From positions 5,289,001-5,353,000 of the forward strand of contig NC_053416.1 of the NCBI RefSeq assembly GCF_016859285.1: 64,000 bases of DNA. Reading direction: 5' to 3'. This DNA comes from Xiphias gladius. Its lineage: Eukaryota > Chordata > Actinopteri > Istiophoriformes > Xiphiidae. Below the pieces are notes generated by a model. The model did no database searches and was not told the DNA's origin. It was given only the letters and a program-made list of their open reading frames with translations. Positions 1 through 14,400 of this stretch are shown piece after piece. A program made the translations under genes and the position numbers. Within the stretch, counting starts at the first letter, position 1. Each line of letters starts with the position of its first letter.

Positions 1-76
1 AAAATAATTACGAAGAATTGTTTGCCTGAACTACGATGAATGACAAGCCAGCGTGTCGTTTTATAATAAGGTGCTG

Positions 77-1063
77 TTTATTTAATCATCTCATTATTCA
101 CATCTCATGGTACACTCGCCTATATTTTTGAATTGTAGTATTTACCATGTGTAATACTGACCTCAGCCTCTTCTCCCAGACCTCCAGCAGAAAAGAGGGC
201 TTTCGCAAACATGAGCCGGGCTCCCATTTTAACTCCAACACCACCTCTGTCCTTAGGTACATTTGGTAGAGGGAAATGGACTTTGAATTATAGCAATATG
301 CAAATTTTTTTCCACATTGTCCTTTTTTACCCCGGGACAGAGGCTTGACGGGGGTTGGAGTTGGCTCTGCGTTTCTGTCTGGTTCAGTCCTGCAAACTGT
401 GAAGTGCTTATCTGGCTCTTTAAACACACTGAATGTCCGGATTAGGTGCTTTATCACTTTAACTATGAATGCAGGGAGTCACGACAGCGTCAGGGCCCCC
501 GCGATACACCAACTCGCTGGGTCGAAGCAGCGTTGCCTTTGAGTGAAGGGGGCCGTGTTTTGTTCAAGGTTCAGACGGTCCGGGTTTGACAGGGATTAAA
601 ACCGGACTGCAGATATTTTGAGATCCCAAGTTCCTCAACCTTTCCTGTCAGCATGCCTTTAGACTTGCACAAGCGTTGAGCAGGAGCGTTGTAGTAGCTG
701 CCCAGATGACACACCATGGCTTCAAAAACAGACCATTAACAATTAACAGCCTCATCTGGATAGCAAAGGAAACTCCTTCCGACTAAAAACAGTTATAACC
801 ACTTGGTGCAGACTCCCACTGCAACTTTCGCATTCTCCTTTTTTTCTTTGTACAACTTTAAGGCAGGAAGTTCCACTTTTTTTTTTTTTAAAATAGGTCT
901 CAGTCTTAAATTCATGCCTCCCTGCACAAGTTTGGATTTTTTTTTTCATTTTCTATTTTTTTTTTTTTTTTAAATAGAGGACGGGAGCCTGGAAGTACTC
1001 TAGTGTCCATCAGGCCTGATCCACTGAAACCAAAGTCAACACAAGTCATCGTAATGTGTTGTG
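77..1063 (-). other. cul5: probable cul5 3' UTR with candidate poly(A) signal
   Basis: About 1 kb downstream of the cul5 stop has no convincing coding potential. It contains several T-rich runs (A-rich in the transcript). A minus-strand AATAAA at 77-82 is the first canonical poly(A) signal I noticed; the true end could lie outside the window because vertebrate CUL5 3' UTRs are long. Confidence 0.4.
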
Positions 1064-1258
1064 CTACGCCATATAGATGAAGGTATTTATATCGGTCTCA
1101 TCCCGCTTTATGTACTTGTGATCTATCAGCCACTCGATCTGCTCCTTGATCATCTTCTTCTGTGGTAAAAACATGTTCTTTAGAATCTCTACCAGCTCCG
1201 TCTGCAGCTGGGCGTTGTTGATGCGCTTCCTCATCTTCATGATCTGGATTATCGCCTC
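1064..1258 (-). CDS. cul5: cul5 last coding exon with neddylation site
   Basis: Codes residues 717-780 and the TAG stop. The cullin neddylation motif reads IIQIMKMRKRI, with the acceptor lysine at residue 724 (AAG read on the minus strand at 1235-1237). NEDD8 on this lysine activates the ligase in the family. The rest is the winged-helix B domain, ending with the invariant cullin-type tail DINTFIYMA. The acceptor CAG lies at 1259-1261. Confidence 0.96.
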   Translation of the reverse strand, partial: EAIIQIMKMRKRINNAQLQTELVEILKNMFLPQKKMIKEQIEWLIDHKYIKRDETDINTFIYMA

Positions 1259-4200
1259 CTGGACAGGGGAAACGCAAAGAAAAGTGTGGAAGAAAGGGAA
1301 AAATGGGTCAGGAAGCTTATCGTACGACAGATCGAATACACTGTAGCCTGTGACTTTACACAAACAAAACCACAGATGTCTGCTCAAAGTCCACGATGGG
1401 AATGGAAGATGATAACATTTATTCACAGTATGTGGTGTTACATAACAGAGGAGAGACCAGCAGTATCTTCACCTGCATGCTGCGAGCTCATCTCCATACC
1501 TGTGTTCTTAGTATCCTGAGCTGGACAATGCCCTCGTTCTCCTCCTCTCGCATTCGCTCCGTGGTGAGCTGCAGCCGACCAATCAGGTTAATCTTCCCCC
1601 TTTTCTGAACCTTTGAGTTTTTTCTGGAAAGTTAAACAGAAAGGTTTTTGAATTAGAGGTTAAAAGGTACAGGAAACTTGATTGAGCCTTGTGGTTCTTC
1701 CATATCTTTAGTGTACGTAGATATACAGTACTGCGCAAAGGTTTTAGTCACTTTAGATGTTTAAATTCTTATCCATCACACAAAACCATCAGTCTTTTTG
1801 GTCCCAAATTCATTCTGCAGCAGGACAACGAGCCCAAACATAGAGACAGAGTCATAAAGAACGATCTTCAGAGACATGAAGAAGAAGGAGCCCTGCAACA
1901 GATGGTCTGGCCCCCACAGAGCCCCGATCTCAACATCATGGAGTCAGTCTGAGATCACATGAAGAGACAGAAGACACTGAGACGGTATAAATCCAGAGAG
2001 GAACTGAGGCAAGTTCTCCAAGATGCTTGGGACAACCTACCTTCGAAATACCTTGGAAAACTCTGCACAAGTGTACAGAGGAGAACTGGTGCTGTTTTAA
2101 AGGCAAAAGGGGATCTGAGCAGATATTGGTTTGATTTAGGTTTTTTCTGTTTACTGCACTTTGTATGAAGTCAACTGATAAATTAAAAACTATTCATGGC
2201 ATTATTTTTGAAAGCACCCTCACTTTACTTTTAGTGCCTACCGCTTTTGCAGAGCACGCTGTACATGTGATGTTCCGTGCAAAGCATTTGACGTTACAGT
2301 AAACACCGAATAACACCTAAAATTACGTTATTTTCATTCTGATATCTCTCGTGGAAGTCCAGATGCCTGGATCGTTTGTGCAATTGTATTAAATAGAAAT
2401 AAAAGTGGTAAACAACAAAGCCACGTGGCGTAGGTTGCTGTGGAAACACACGAACACTGGCTCACAGCTTTAAAAAGGTAGCAGGGGCATCTTATGGCCA
2501 GATGAGCAACCAATGATCAGGAGCTTGTTGCACTAAAGTGATCTGGGAGCACCGCAGATAAATTTGCAAGTCCTAGAATGCCGTGTCATGGATTGCAAGT
2601 ACGCCTTTTGTTTTGAGTAGCTCAACTTTTCAAAGTTAACATGAGAGGAAATGATCTCATGCAAATCACAGTTTGCGTGTTGAGGATTTTTACAAAAAGA
2701 GGCCAAGTTCAATGTTGGTGACAAGTTGGTAGAAGTTACCGTTGCACAAAGTTACACCTGTAACAGTAAAACCTGTGTAGATAGACACTGCTTCCATTTC
2801 ATAGTTAGTTTGGGGAAAAAAAAATCTTCTGTTGCTGAGCTTAATAAGCTGCCACAGCTCTACACAGAAAACAGGAAAGCTTCATTCTTTTAACATTAAT
2901 TAGACTAATGACTGTCGATCCCACATCAGAGGAGACACCCAGGTGAAAGCAGTGATCAGGGTTTGGACGGTTTGATTCCCTGTGACTAAACTGCCCAACT
3001 GGTTAAACCCGGCATTCAAACTAGGATATGAGGATAATAGAATTTAGGTCAAGACACAACATGATGATATAGAAAACTGATGACAAGACCACTGGCATAA
3101 ATAACACCTCTTTGGTTACAAATTCCTGATTTGAAATTCCTGTAAACTCAAAACAAAAGCCAATAAGCTCATTGGACATGTGTAAAGAAAAGACAGGCAT
3201 GTTGTGCATTCTGGCTTTAACATAATGTTCCTTACATGAGAGAAAACTCCTGGTTGACGTAGAATAGTGTTCCTTCTGCAAAGTCTTTGGGCGAAGACAC
3301 CACTGGGTCGTACAACAACACCTGCCGCTTCAGTTTGGGAAACGCCACCAGAGACTGGGAGGACGGAGGAGAACATGGTGGTTCACAGAGAGGAAAAAAA
3401 TAAATAAATAAAATCGCTTCAATAACAAACAACCTCAACTGCAAAACGTAACAGAAGTAGCTTTTCAGTGTATGAAATCTGTGGTTCATGAATGTCAACT
3501 TGCTGATTATTTTGCAACGTCTTCCTTTACCCAGAGGGTGCGTCGCAGCTCTGCGTCCGGCAGCTCAGTGGCTAGCTTGAGGTTTTCAAAGCTGATCCTC
3601 TCCCTGGGCCTCTGGTTCCAGGCAAACAGCACCGCCAGCTGAAAGGTGGTCACCTCCAGATCATACTGGCCCACCTCATTCTTAAAGGTTATCTGGAGAA
3701 AAGAGGGACATTACATTTATTCCATTTCCCATGCTCTGTCACATAGAGAGCAAAACTGGGACTCAATCAAGTATTGCAGCTTCAAATGATCTGTTCAGAA
3801 ATTCTGTAAAAGTTGTAACAAACATGGCTTCTATCAAAACTGTCTGCTCGCAACTATCACACATACTGAGTTTTGGTGTGGGAGAAAGGACCTGCCACTT
3901 AAAAATGTTTATCTTTTACTGAAAGAAGTAGGCGTTGGGTGGATGATGTGTATGTACGTACCCCTGAAAATATCTGACAAAAATCCAGCATTTACTTTCA
4001 AATTATGTCCTCTCCAATGCACTAGGATTTATGAAAAAAAAAAAAAAAAAATCTCTTTTTATCTGATACCAGTCTAATCTGGCATACATAAAATGATCTA
4101 GGTTCAAATGATTGTTTTTCTTATTGGATGCTCTGTTATGACATTTAAACTAATCTGCTACTGGCATGTGAAAGCATGCAGAAAAGTCATGCTCAAAAAT

Positions 4201-7200
4201 GCCCTTTCAGGGACACTTCTTACTTTGATTTCTACACAAAGGTAGAAAAAGGCTTGTTGATAACAGAAATGCACACAACCCAAGAATTAAATCGTTATGA
4301 CGCTTAGGTCAGTTAAACAAGCTCAAAACATATGATTGGCATAGTCACCTTGTAAATTGGTATGGTGAACTTGTTAGCAACCAATAGCTTGTTCACACAT
4401 CCAGCAGATGCAGAACGACAGTATCATTCATTCTGTCCACCTCACGAAAGCCAGTCCAATAATCACTCTCCTATTAGCTCTGTTTTCTTGTGGGGAATAT
4501 CTGGATCTTTAGCTGCTAAATCTTCCACTGCATTCACCAGCTAGTCGCCATCTTTTTCTGTCTGCTGTTTGGCAGGGGGCGTATAGTGGGTTTATCAGAC
4601 CCTTCTCCTGCTGCGATGGGAAATTAAGTCGACCAAGCGGAGTTTGTGGAGCGGAAAAAACCAAAACAATGAGTAGTAAAAGAGACCAAAAAGCCCCATA
4701 GAGTTGGGTGACTACCAGCGAGTTGTTTGAGCTATTGCTAATAAAAAAATATTGACTGGTGGCTTTAAACATGATTTGAGTTTATATTTGGCACTTAAGC
4801 CCAACAGACAGATGCAGAAAATAATCACAGCAAATGAGTAGAGAAAAGATGTAAAAGGAATTTTTAATTTTATCTGTGTGTCATTCTTATTTAGTTCCTT
4901 AGTTTTGCCACGGATTGAACCATGGCACTTGCCACAGTGTGTGTATGTGTTTGTGTGTTTTCCTGTACAGATCTGTTGCACTCACAATGCCGTTGGACAT
5001 GAGGTGATGCCAGTGAAGCTTCCTGCCACTGTGGTTCTTCTTGTAGAAGTCTTCTACCTCTGGTATCAAATCCTCCAGCTCTGTAGGAAGAGAGACGAAA
5101 ACCTTCTCACTGCTCCTTGACCATGCTCCAGCATTCAGGATCTTTATGTTGACAGAGTCAGCTGCAGGGGAACATACAAGAACATCTTAGTTTCTGAATA
5201 AACGTCTCAAACTTGCACAGAATCACAGCCTTGAAGTATACAACTCTCACATCCGTACGCAAAGCAGGAAGCTAGAACAAGCAGCCGGTTAGCTTAGCTT
5301 AGCATAAAGACTGGAAACAGCTAGCTTGGCACTGTCCAAAGTAGGACTGATTAATTGCTTTGTCCATGTGATGTCAAAAAAAGAAGAAAAAAGAAAATGA
5401 AAATACTCATAATTTCTGAAAGTTAAAAGCCAAAGGAGATGTCATCAAATTACTTGTTTTTGTCTTACAGTACAAAAGATATTCAGTTCACAGTGATATA
5501 AAACAGGGAAAAATAGAAAATCTTCATATTAGAGAAGTTGGAATCAGCAATTATTTGATAAATGACTTAAACAATTAATCGGTTATCAGAACTACAGGCA
5601 ATTAATTGTCTGTGGATTTACTATCAATTTATCGACCCGTTTCTTCAACTCTAGTCCAAAGGTAATTTTTTTTTTTTTTTTTTTAAATGATCGTCTTTTA
5701 GCTCATTTGTTTAATCTGCACAAAAAACAAAATGCAAAAAAGGCAACTATGTGTTTTTCTCCAAAAATCTAACTATTCCTTTAACCAATATGATGATCAA
5801 AAAGAATCAAATTGATTATTTTGTTACTTTGAATTAATCAGACAATTTTGATAACCATTTAAGTGATTTATTATATAAAAATACTACATATTTACTGGTT
5901 GCAGCTGCTCAAATGTGATGAAGACTTACGAACATGAAGTTGTGAGTGAGATGCACTTGCACTGATCACTGCACATCTATAGTTGTACCTCCTACCTGGT
6001 AAAGCGAGCTTGTTATGTTTATGCATTTCTTTGAAAGATTGGTTGAGGTCCTCTGACACCTTGATGTCCTGAAACATCCTGGCCAGCTTGTTGACATAGT
6101 CCGCTGGCATCCCTACCTCCTGTTAGGATAAATCACACAACAGTAGACAGTGGCAGTGAAAAGTAGTAAACAGAGTTTTTACAGGCAATGAAAAACTGTC
6201 TCGAGTCATTTCATTCTTATTTTACGGCTACAATCAAAGTGAAGTGAAGAGTAAATGTTGCTATGACAAACTCGCTCCCTCTCCGCGTCACACACAGCCA
6301 TCCACCCGGTCCCTACCCTGAGCCACTCCACCATGTTCTCCTCTATCTCGCTGTCTGCTGAGATGTCCAGGATGAGCCGACGGGTCAGGTGGGCTTTGTG
6401 GTAGCGCATGAACACGTCTTTGTTCTGGACGTACTTCAGCACTAACAGCTGTAAAAGAGAACACAGATCATTATTGGAAAAAAAAAAAGTTAAATAGTTT
6501 TGGTAAGGAACCACTACAATTTGGATTCTACTGCCATTTTAAAATTTAATTCTTAACCAGCGATAGCCAAATTTTTCACTCTGAATAATAAATTAACAGG
6601 ATATTATAAATGATCAGTCTGTGTCTGTCTGTGACACAATCTGCCGTCTGCTTCAAACAGATTTCTCAGTGATGTTTGGGAGCATTTTGTGCTGTGAAGA
6701 GTGGACATGCGTTTGGAGTTACAGTATGCTGGGCAGCCTAGTCTCCAGATGTTCTATCCCTTTTTACATGAAGGGCTCCTTTTTTGTGGCTGTGTTACAA
6801 CCGGATCAAGCAGCATTGGGAGAAATTGGTATTTTCCTGACCTGACCTGACCTGTCTGTTTGATACAACAGACACGGGTGCCCAGTGCAGCATGCACGGT
6901 GAAAATGGGTCTTTTTCTGCCTCAAAGGCAGATGTCTGCTAACTTGTCTGAGTTTAATTCTTATAAAACTGAAATCCTCTGGAAACTGAAATCCTCTATG
7001 GAAGAACCACAAGGCTCTCCAGGCTCTGACAATCTGCACACAGAATTACAGTCCTCACTTAGTCCCTCTTCCAACAAGACTAAGCCTTGTGTCAAAAACC
7101 TTGGTGTGATTCCAACCTTCATTTTGAAAAGCATATTAGTAAGTACATATTAGTAAGGTCGTCCACTCTTGCTTTTTATCAGAGGGCTTTTTTTTAACCT

Positions 7201-8358
7201 CTTTTAAACTGCTTTTCCGCCTTTCAACGGCTTCTGAAAATGTCTGCATGATTGTGTGCTAATAACCACAATACAACAACAAGAAAACAAACAAACAAAC
7301 AAAAAAAAAACCAAAAAAAACAAAACTTGAAGGCTCCCTGAGACATACCACTTCCTTGAGCTTTGCCTCAATCTCTTCAGAGGTGAGCTTCTTGCTCAGT
7401 GGGGTCTTCCTCAAGAGCATGTCACAGTAGTTGGCCAGCAGCTCTGGACATTTGGACTCTGGTTGAGTTTTCAGCCCAACCCTGTGAACACAGGTGCGAA
7501 AAAGACGAGTGTAGTCAGGCACGATTTCCTTCACCATTCACATCAAAAGCTGAATCTCACCCAGGGAGCATCTCTTACCCTTTCTGTTTCATGGGAAGTT
7601 CTAATTTAAATATAGTGGCATCATTCACAACAGCTTTGTATGCCTGTAAAGGAATTTGAAAAACAGGTTTGAAAACGTATTTTCTGACAATGCATCTTTC
7701 AATCGCACCGCACTGTTAATGGACATGTAAGTAAAAGTTGAGCTCACTTTGTCCCTGGCTGTCAGGAAGCGTGGGTCGTCCTGAAAGGCCTCTTTCACCA
7801 GTCGACTGAAGCGGTTAAACAAGGTGAGCAGCTGCTCCACATATTTCTCCGAGTCCTGCAACAAAGGTGGTGTAACTAAGTAATATGATGAATGTGAAAC
7901 TCCGTTCTTAAATTTTGGAAATAGTATTATGACAAAATAATTCTAACTCAAGACACACAAACTAGTTTTTTTTGAGAGCTTTCAACCGCACCTCACATTA
8001 GCTGATCCACCTGATTTAAGATTATTTAAACCAGCAGCTCTTTTTATTAACTGGACACAGTGGATTTCAAAATTGAAGTATTAATGATACAAGTTTTACA
8101 ACCCTAAGACCCAGCTATTAAAACAAGCCCTAATGTCCCTTTCTCGGGTGACCGTGTGAATGAGAGTCAAATTGCAAATCTGTTCACCTAGATAAAAAAA
8201 GCACTATATAGTAAGTGCAGTCCATTTATTGGCCAATTTTAAAGGATAGATATGGCAAAGCGAAAGAAATACAATGATTCTAGTAAAACAAATCTGGGAA
8301 AAAGAAGTCTGACTAGGCAACGAACGAGCAGTCAGGCAATCAATTTTTTTGAATTAAA

Positions 8359-8415
<57 letters not shown>

Positions 8416-11400
8416 GAGAGAGAGAGAGAGGAAGAGAAAGAGAGATAAGTTAAATAGTTACAACTTATCGACACATGGTTAGCAGTTAATGAGTAAATGA
8501 TTAATGAGTAAATAGTTAAAGTAGATTTAGATTGATGGATAAACAAAATGTAAGCTAAATGCTGGGGGTGTGTCTGACAGAAAAGGTTGGGAATCACTTG
8601 TTTAGATCATCTGGCTAAACCGTTGGCTTGTTTACAGCATGTCTGATCATCTGGCTGCTTATTGTAGTAATGTCACCTTATTCCCAGATGTCAGCAATTA
8701 CTTTGGTGAACACAATGTTATCATAGCTGATAGAAAAAGACGGCTAAAACTTTGAAAATAACAATATTAGATTGCAATAAAAGGGGATTCAACTGTATCC
8801 AACGGTTGTTAATTTCCCACCCTCCTCAGCACGTGTTTGTGTGTGTGAGTGTGTGACATTTACTGAAGTGATTGTCTCTGCTGAGGCCACCATATCAGCC
8901 AGGCCGGCGCTCATGATGTGCTCCTCCAGGTCCTTCAGCATGGGCTCGATACCGCTGGGCACTTTGTCCATCAGAGAGAACATCAGATGCAACTCTGTGG
9001 AGGAGGAAAAAGCAACGTTATCACTTCTAGCTACAGTAGGACTCTGAGCTTCGAGGGAGTCCACAGTAAACTAGTGGTCAGTGTAACTGCTAAAGACAGA
9101 TTATAAACAATTACACAGACACTCCAGACAAAAACCTGTTGACTAAAACTGAATGATGCTGCACAGACTGGTGAGTATTAGTATTCAATGAAATGAATGT
9201 TTATTGTTTTGTTTCATTTTTTATATTTCATATATTAAATTAAAAAAGAAATCCATATATATTAACTCTACTGTGTAGTGTAAGCAGTATTTAAATACCA
9301 AGCTTTTATTTGGCAGCTGCATTTTATAAAAGGAGCAGAGGATGGGCTGCTTTAAAATCCATTACTGTGGATGCTCTTTGTCCACTGCAAGAGCAGACCT
9401 GGTTTCTCTCACACACACACGCTCACGCGCACACACGCACACATTAACAAATAATGATGGGTGGTTAATGCGGCGCAGAAACCGAGCTCAAGTCTCCATT
9501 ATAAAAATGCTCTTCAATTTATACTTAAAATGTAATCTTAAGATCATTTATCATTGTTATTATAACCATAATGTTGCATAAGTTCATTTCCAAGTCCAAG
9601 TGGATTTTAAGCATCTGTGATGTGTGAATCTAAACTTAAATGCAATTAGAGTCCACAAGGAAAGTGGACAGAGGTCTGACAAATGGAAAGTAGGGCATGA
9701 TTCCAGCACCTAGACATATAAAACCTCAACCCTTTTTTTGGTAGACTAGAGATGTGTCCCAAAATCTGTCAAGTACCAAAAAGCTGGCAGTGTGTCTCTG
9801 TTCAGATTCGTAATCTTATAAATATATGCTCATTCATTCAAAACATTTCTAAAAGTAAGGTATCAAAAAAAGCTTTGGAATTTGTACTGAAATGTACCGG
9901 CACTAGCATCAAAAACTTTGATACTCTTATCACATCTGCATTGCTTAATCTGAGAGAGGCGCTTAAAATTAAGCTGACATAAAAAAATGGGAAAACTACT
10001 ACAATCTTAGGTATATCCATTAGCTCTTAAAATAGCAAGGAGTGAATTAGTTTGAACATAAGATACTAAAGGAACTCTAAGAATGTGATGATTCTCAGGC
10101 AAGTTCTGGAGTATATAAGAAGCACCTTAAAGCGCAGATTTATGGATGTTAATACACAATGGCCATCTGAGATAATAATGTCCTATGGAATAGTAAGTTA
10201 GACTGAAATTAAAGAAATGTGTATCAAAACCAAAATGTGTTTAGATTTGACTGAGTTATGACTCAGAGTAGGAGTATGATTTTTGACGTACACTGTGGCA
10301 ATAGTGTTTTAAAGTACCTGAACTGCCTCCATGAGCTGTGTGTCAAAGCCAGTGCTGCTGGTCCGACTACTAGCTGTGTTGATAAACAGGCCAAATCAGC
10401 AGCCAAACCACAATAACTAACTTCCAGTTTTTTTTTTTATAACACCAGCACGCTCCTGTCCCTTTCACCTCATGCAATATCTTTGACTCTCGCCTCTCCC
10501 TCCGTGCCCCTCTTCAACTATCCTGCGCCCCTCTGGGTAGGTGCGGCTCGCGGTTTGAAAGCTTCTCACTCAGTCAGATTTCCTAGGTATTAGCTAGGCT
10601 GGTCGACTCAAGCATGGATACCCCCAGACTATCCTCAGTGTCACATCACATACTGATTTAAGAGGAGTGGTGGAAACACACACGAATGTCATTCAGGCGT
10701 TCAGATGCTGGACAAGAAGGTTTGGTCAGGGCTATTTCCTGGTGCAAACCTGAGCTGGCTGAGCCTTTGGTGAGAGCAGTCCTGCCGTACTCACTCTCTG
10801 TCTCATTTCTTTTGATCATGCCTGGACACTCAGCTAAGATGGTTTCCTTGAATGATGTTACCAGCGCATTGACGCAGCACTCCATTAACTGAGAAGATAA
10901 ACACAGGGGAAACGATTCAGTAGAAATGCATGAGAGCTACTGTATGTGCAGTATAATGAGAAAGAAATAGACATTGTTATTTAAAGAACATTTTGGGAAT
11001 TTTTTTTGTTTTTTCTGAGAGTGAGATGAAAAGTGGAGAGGCGAAAAGAAGAGAAATATGGGTAGACCGACAATAGTGTGAAATAGGACAAATATTTATA
11101 TATTCACTGTATATATCCCTGCTGAAAAATATATATATGCCTAAAAGATAAAACTGAAAAAAAGCACAAATATGTGGAGACTGAAGAAGTCGGTGTGTAA
11201 AATTTATAAAAACAAAACCACGGGGTTTAAGTTTGGAAGAAACAGATCCATTTTTTTTTTTTTTTAAATGAATGAAATGTAGATTTGTTTACAGAATTAC
11301 ATGTGCCATCCTGATGTGTACTACTCACTGCTTGTACAGAGTTACAGTCACGTCTCGTCTCCAGGTATCGCAGTGCACGTTTCTCCTCTTCCCTCAGCTT

Positions 11401-14400
11401 TGAATCAGCCTGGTGAAAATACACATCAAAGCATGCACACATTTACAATATCTATGACATTTACACACATTTATTTCACATAAAATACTCGGCAGATTCT
11501 CTCATAAAACCCACCAATCTCATAAGTATCTGTTTCTGTTGTGAAAAATGAACATGTTAAGCCCCAGAAGACAAGCTACAGCACCTCTCTACCAGAAAAT
11601 TACAAATAAAAAACTAATTTAAAAAAAAAAATTTAGTTGACTGTAAATACAACCATTCACACATTAGCAACCAACAAAACAAAATGATTTGACCTTTAAA
11701 ATTATCACAGACTCCCAACATCTGTCTTATCACTGTACTTTTTTGTGATTTGCCTGAGTAGTCGTGGAAATTTGAAACATATAAATGACTTAACCCCGAT
11801 TCAGACTGGATTCACCGTCTTTCTCTAGGGGAGGGAGTTCATTTTAACACTGCCTGCGCTGGTCGGTGATTTTAATCCCATGTCGATGTTTTTGCTAATC
11901 TGACAGATGGAAACATGTCAGCATAGACATATACAGAGGGTCTATTTGGGAACCAATGTAACGACAGAAACAATTAAAGCCATCAGCAGAGAAAGAGCCC
12001 AGCAAATGAGCAAATGTGCTGTTGTAACGTCAGCTACAGGTATGTACTGGTATCCTCATTTGAGCCCCCTTTTAGTCTATATTTGTTTGCTGAAATAGCT
12101 ATTAACAGTTCATGTTTGCAAAAATACCCATGGATGTACAGACAATTATCAGCGGATAACTCTGATACGACAGAAAACTTAAAAACCTGACTATTCTCAG
12201 CCAAGTTCTGAAGTCTTTTCTATGATTTGTTATTTGATTTATGGAGGTCGATTTGTGATGGACATCTGTGATAATGATATCCTCGGGAAGTGTAAGTCCC
12301 ACTGACTTATCATGTTTGTGTGTCAAAGTTTGTCTGAGGTAGGTCTCAGTTTCACCTCACGCGGTATTTGCCTCACGTCTCTCCCTCCGCCCCTCCCCTT
12401 GAACTCTACTGTGTCCCCTTATGGGTGGGCCTCTGTCTTTGTCCAGTGGGATGTCCATGTTTATTACAGACAATATCCTGTAATTTCCCAATGGCTAATG
12501 TCCTCTGGAATTATGAGTTAAATTACCGAGGGGCATAGTGAATGTTTTATTCCCCACTTCCCCCTGCAATGGTAATCCTGTTGGATTGGGGCTTCACAGT
12601 GTCCAGGGCACACATGTTTATAGCAGAAACACAATCTAAAAGGGTGTCATAAGAACATTATAAATGAAACTGATGCGATTCCACAAGTGGGTTAATTATC
12701 TCTCATAGAAAAACGTTTTCAAACTTCATCTAAAAATATTCTGTTTTGAGAGTTACTTCTCAGAAAAAGGCCTCTTTTGACATTGATCTTCACAGACTAG
12801 CAATTGACCAACTTCATATACACACCGTACTAAAGCTTGAACGAGCTGTGACTGTTTCTACACAGAAACCGAACATGCTGTGTTTAAACAGACGCAATGC
12901 ATCAGCTTCGTCTGAGTAAGAAAGTTGCCAAGATCATCAAAAGAGGGAATACATGGAATACATAAAAATTTATTCAATGTCTCATCTTTATGGCATTGTT
13001 ATTCTCCATTTTTGGATAGAGGCTGGCTATAAAAAAAATGTTAATCAGCAGTGTGAGATACATAATTAATCAACAGGCAGAAAATATTGTGTCCGTCTAT
13101 GATCCAACTCATAGCGAGAAAATAAGGTTTCGGGGCCTCTAAATACATCTATGACTCATACTCACATATTTCATGTAGTTTTGTACCCCATTTTGCTGGA
13201 GGTAGGCGGGTGCCTGTGTTCTGTAGAACCTCTCTGTGGAATCCATGTATGCCTTCTCAAAGTTGTCCCTGTAGATCTGCAGCTTGTCATCTGGGTTGGA
13301 GCACAGGTTCACTGCTCGGAGAAAAATGTACGGTGCAATCACAAAGAGATATGGAGAGGTCAACAAGCGTCTGAGTCAAGACAAAGTGCAGTGGGCCAGG
13401 CAGAGCTACCCGCCTCGGCTGAACTATGCAGGGAGATGTAAAATCTTAAGAGTTCAACATACAGTATTTAAGACACTTCAGTCAGTAGCAGAAAAAAGAA
13501 ATTAGACTTCACAACCAAACATCTGAGGGACTTGCCACAACTCGAATTTACCCTGTGAATTTTTTGACCCCTGGTAGTGCCATGGAGCAGGGTTTTTATG
13601 AGTGGGTCACCGTTTTGTTTGTATCGTGCAAGCGCAATGGGACTCGCATGCACGTGTGTGAGCAGTGCACTATCAAAGGCAATGAAGGAGACCGCAAGCT
13701 AGAAAAAAAAAAAAATGCAGAATTCATCATAAAAAATTAAAAAAAATGTTTTGAAAATGTGTTTGTAGGGAAGGAAATGCATTCAGCACAGTTGACACCA
13801 ACACTCAATGTAAACTTAACTTTGTCTGTTCACAAGAAAACATTATGATGGTGGCACCAATTCTAAAGAGTGACACATTCATCACGTAACTACAAGATGT
13901 GTCATCTAATGTGAATAGCTGAATACAGCAGAAGTATACGTGAAACATATGCATAAAAATACTTCAGACTCATATTGAGATCCTGAAGTTGAAGTCACAG
14001 TATGTCAAGGGCACACCAAATCATTGTGCCACTGCTATGTACCAACACCTGCTTTAGAGGTAACTAGTTTCCTGTTAAAAATGTTTTTTTTTTTGTTTTT
14101 TTTTTTTTTCCTGGCATAATGGAAGCAGAGAAAGACAGGAAATGAGGAGAGAGGGCACGCAACAAAAACAAAAAGGTCCAAAACCAGAATCACCCTGGAC
14201 TGTTTCTGATTACATGGTGTGCACCTCAAACCCCTCAGCCAAAACATGGAAGGTTTTCACTATGAAGGTACACAAGTTATGCACTGACCTGCAAAACTGA
14301 AGGAGTAACATACCCACACTTACATTTTATAAAACATCACCATTATTTATGACACCTGCAATTACTTTAGCTGGAAGGGCCATGGTGGTTGAGAAAACTG

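Noticed and set aside
98..457. 119-codon minus-strand frame downstream of cul5
   Set aside because: Lies in the probable 3' UTR, matches no family I recognise, and shows no splice or start context.
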